A DNA stretch of 64,000 nucleotides from Pseudovibrio sp. M1P-2-3. GTDB lineage: Bacteria; Pseudomonadota; Alphaproteobacteria; Rhizobiales; Stappiaceae. The stretch is from positions 3,682,501-3,746,500 of the forward strand of contig NZ_JARRCW010000001.1 of the NCBI RefSeq assembly GCF_031501865.1, written 5' to 3'. The notes beneath the pieces were generated by a model. It saw nothing but the letters and a program-made list of their open reading frames with translations. It had not been told where the DNA came from and did no database searches. The number at the start of each line of letters is the position of its first letter. Within the stretch, counting starts at the first letter, position 1. The position numbers and the translations under genes were made by a program. Below, one piece after another: positions 62,358 through 64,000 of this stretch.

Positions 62358-64000
62358 CAGGATTACTTTCATCCATTGCCTTCACAAATATCTGGGTTCT
62401 TTGGGCTCTTCTTTCCCTGCCTGCCATCTGGTGGCTTTTGCGCCTGACCCCGCCGCCGCCTCAAACAGTTCTCTTTGCCCCCATCAAACTTCTAGCGGCC
62501 ATCCAGCATAAAGAAGAAACACCACATCACAGCCCCTGGTGGCTGATTTTAATACGTTTACTGATTGCATCGCTTATCATTTTTTCTTTGTCCGGCCCAA
62601 TCTGGAAGCCACTTTCCCCGTTTGGGAGCACCGAAGGGGTCCGCTGGATTGTTCTGGATAATGGATGGGACGCAGCTCCTGCATGGGAAAAGCAGATACG
62701 CCTTGCAATCACCTTAATCAATGAGGCCGGTGAAGCAGGGCAACCGGTTCTACTGGTATCGACTGCAGATGGCCCAACCCAATCAATGAGCACTGACAGC
62801 GCAACAAAAACCCTAGAGAAATTACGGGCTCTGGAGCCACGAAGTTGGGCAGCTGATCGGGTACAGCTCCTTTCTGGTCTGGCAGACGTCTCCAGCACAG
62901 TTCCTCCCAGTGAAATTTTCTGGCTCAGTTCTCTCATTGGCGAAGACGTTAACCCCAACGCGTTTCAAGAGGCCCTACAGGACATAGCTCCCCAAAGCAA
63001 AATTACGATTTTCAATGATCCTTATAATTTGCAGGCCTTAAATGGCATTGTGAACAGTTCCAAGGCCATGGAAGTCTCTATTGAAAGGCTGTTTCCTGAC
63101 ACCGAAGACAACTTGAATATTCTGGCTCAAGATTCGAAAGGAAGAGTAATTGCCCAAGCCTCCGCAAACTTCAAAAACGGAGAAAAATTAGGCTGGGCCT
63201 CTTTTAACCTACCCACAGAATTGCGTAATGACATTGTACAACTCAATATCTCAGGCGTGCAAACAGCGGGTGCTGCTTTTTTGATAGATGATCGTTGGCA
63301 ACGACAAAAGGTGGGCATTGTATCAAGTTCATCCTCAACAAGAGGCCAGCCTCTTCTCTCCCCTACCCATTTTTTGAAACATGCTCTAGAGCCAACCTCC
63401 GATTTGCCACAGTCCCGCAATAAGGACATTGCTCAAGTCATCCCGGATTACCTTAACAAGGGAGTGTCTACCCTCATTCTCGCTGATGTGGGCCGTCTTC
63501 CCACCCCAACAAAAGCGCGGCTTGAGGAGTGGATAGAAGCTGGCGGTACACTTGTGCGATTTGCGGGACCGAGGTTGGCGGCAGGTTCAGATGACCTCAT
63601 CCCTGTTCGCCTCAGGCAAGGAGATAGGAGCCTCGGGGGTAGTTTATCCTGGGAAAAGCCTCAATTATTACATAGCTTTTCGCCAGAGGGCCTCTTCAAT
63701 TCCTTATCTATTCCTCCGGATATCAGCGTCTCCCGACAAGTACTGGCGGAACCCACTGCAGACCTTCAGCGTCAAACCTTGGCTTCCTTGGAGGACGGAA
63801 CTCCATTGGTAACAGCTCGCCGGATGGGGCGTGGCCAGCTCATATTATTCCATGTCACAGCAGATACCACCTGGTCGAACCTTCCACTTTCCGGTACTTT
63901 TGTGGAGATGCTGAATGCAATTGTAACCAGCAGTCATAACCCACGCCCCACATCCCAGAAGGTCCTAGAAAATGAAGACGCAGGCTCACGGCAGCTGGCG
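62354..64000 (+). CDS. BatA/DUF4159-type membrane protein, 3' truncated by the window
   Basis: The frame runs 549 codons to the end of the window without a stop. It begins TTG at 62354 inside the DUF58 stop codon. The N-terminal part has the BatA-like layout: a first helix (NIWVLWALLSLPAIWWLLRL), then TPPPPQTVLFAPIKLLAAIQ, then a second helix (IRLLIASLIIFSLSGPIWKP), followed by a large domain facing the periplasm. A DUF4159 domain would be expected beyond 64000. Together with MoxR and DUF58 it forms a conserved envelope-associated unit of unknown function. Confidence 0.85.
   Translation, partial: MTGLLSSIAFTNIWVLWALLSLPAIWWLLRLTPPPPQTVLFAPIKLLAAIQHKEETPHHSPWWLILIRLLIASLIIFSLSGPIWKPLSPFGSTEGVRWIVLDNGWDAAPAWEKQIRLAITLINEAGEAGQPVLLVSTADGPTQSMSTDSATKTLEKLRALEPRSWAADRVQLLSGLADVSSTVPPSEIFWLSSLIGEDVNPNAFQEALQDIAPQSKITIFNDPYNLQALNGIVNSSKAMEVSIERLFPDTEDNLNILAQDSKGRVIAQASANFKNGEKLGWASFNLPTELRNDIVQLNISGVQTAGAAFLIDDRWQRQKVGIVSSSSSTRGQPLLSPTHFLKHALEPTSDLPQSRNKDIAQVIPDYLNKGVSTLILADVGRLPTPTKARLEEWIEAGGTLVRFAGPRLAAGSDDLIPVRLRQGDRSLGGSLSWEKPQLLHSFSPEGLFNSLSIPPDISVSRQVLAEPTADLQRQTLASLEDGTPLVTARRMGRGQLILFHVTADTTWSNLPLSGTFVEMLNAIVTSSHNPRPTSQKVLENEDAGSRQLA

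Overview
The window looks like chromosome of a marine-type alphaproteobacterium of the order Hyphomicrobiales (Rhizobiales), perhaps Stappiaceae/Pseudovibrio-like. This is inferred from gene content, not from a database search. Supporting signs are the petABC (fbc) operon close to mtnP-apt on one side and trmL-hemF on the other, a phasin with PhaR-like sites, a PdhS-like PAS histidine kinase, a Tim44-like inner-membrane protein, the DUF1285-Nudix-DUF6111-CCA transferase block next to moxR-DUF58-DUF4159, and a tRNA-His that lacks the templated G-1 and carries A73, a known alphaproteobacterial trait.

Layout. 1-2070 is mostly non-coding: a G-poor tract, a dispersed palindromic repeat, two 8-bp tandem repeats and one small membrane-protein candidate. 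2073-8020 holds a PrpF/GalD-family isomerase, tRNA-His, the phasin and a large soluble PAS histidine kinase. 8263-18295 is accessory metabolism: a threonine-dehydratase-like PLP enzyme, YghU-type GST, a diacylglycerol-kinase-like protein, an AhpD-like protein with a TetR regulator, a class III aminotransferase divergent from an RpiR regulator, a DUF2867 protein, a GNAT, and an Old-Yellow-Enzyme reductase divergent from an HxlR regulator. Several of these divergent pairs have clear palindromes between them. 19278-20555 is an IS5-family element with a nonsense-mutated transposase. It is followed by an RTX-repeat protein and an amino-acid (possibly cystine) ABC importer.

25730-33883 carries tpiA, a YafY/WYL regulator divergent from a VOC protein, a MAPEG protein, a carboxymuconolactone-decarboxylase-like protein, a GNAT, a Gate-domain membrane protein, a ferredoxin-reductase-like flavoprotein and a GMC oxidoreductase. 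34185-40217 is a six-gene surface-polysaccharide cluster (two GT2, a KpsC-like Kdo-transferase-type protein, GT8, TupA-type ATP-grasp, GT4). It becomes AT-richer toward its 3' end and is the best candidate here for an undescribed system. 40490-50586 is core metabolism and respiration: a GNAT, bluB, apt, mtnP, the bc1 complex, an exporter-type ABC protein, trmL and hemF.

50799-64000 contains an orphan secreted protein, fumC, a lone RecF/OLD-like ATPase, an EamA transporter and the Tim44-like protein. It then has the minus-strand block DUF1285 > Nudix > DUF6111 > cca > DUF1284, with 4-bp overlaps at two of its junctions (Nudix/DUF6111 and cca/DUF1284). This block is divergent from moxR > DUF58 > DUF4159, and the DUF4159 gene runs off the window. 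No CRISPR array, rRNA operon or prophage was seen.
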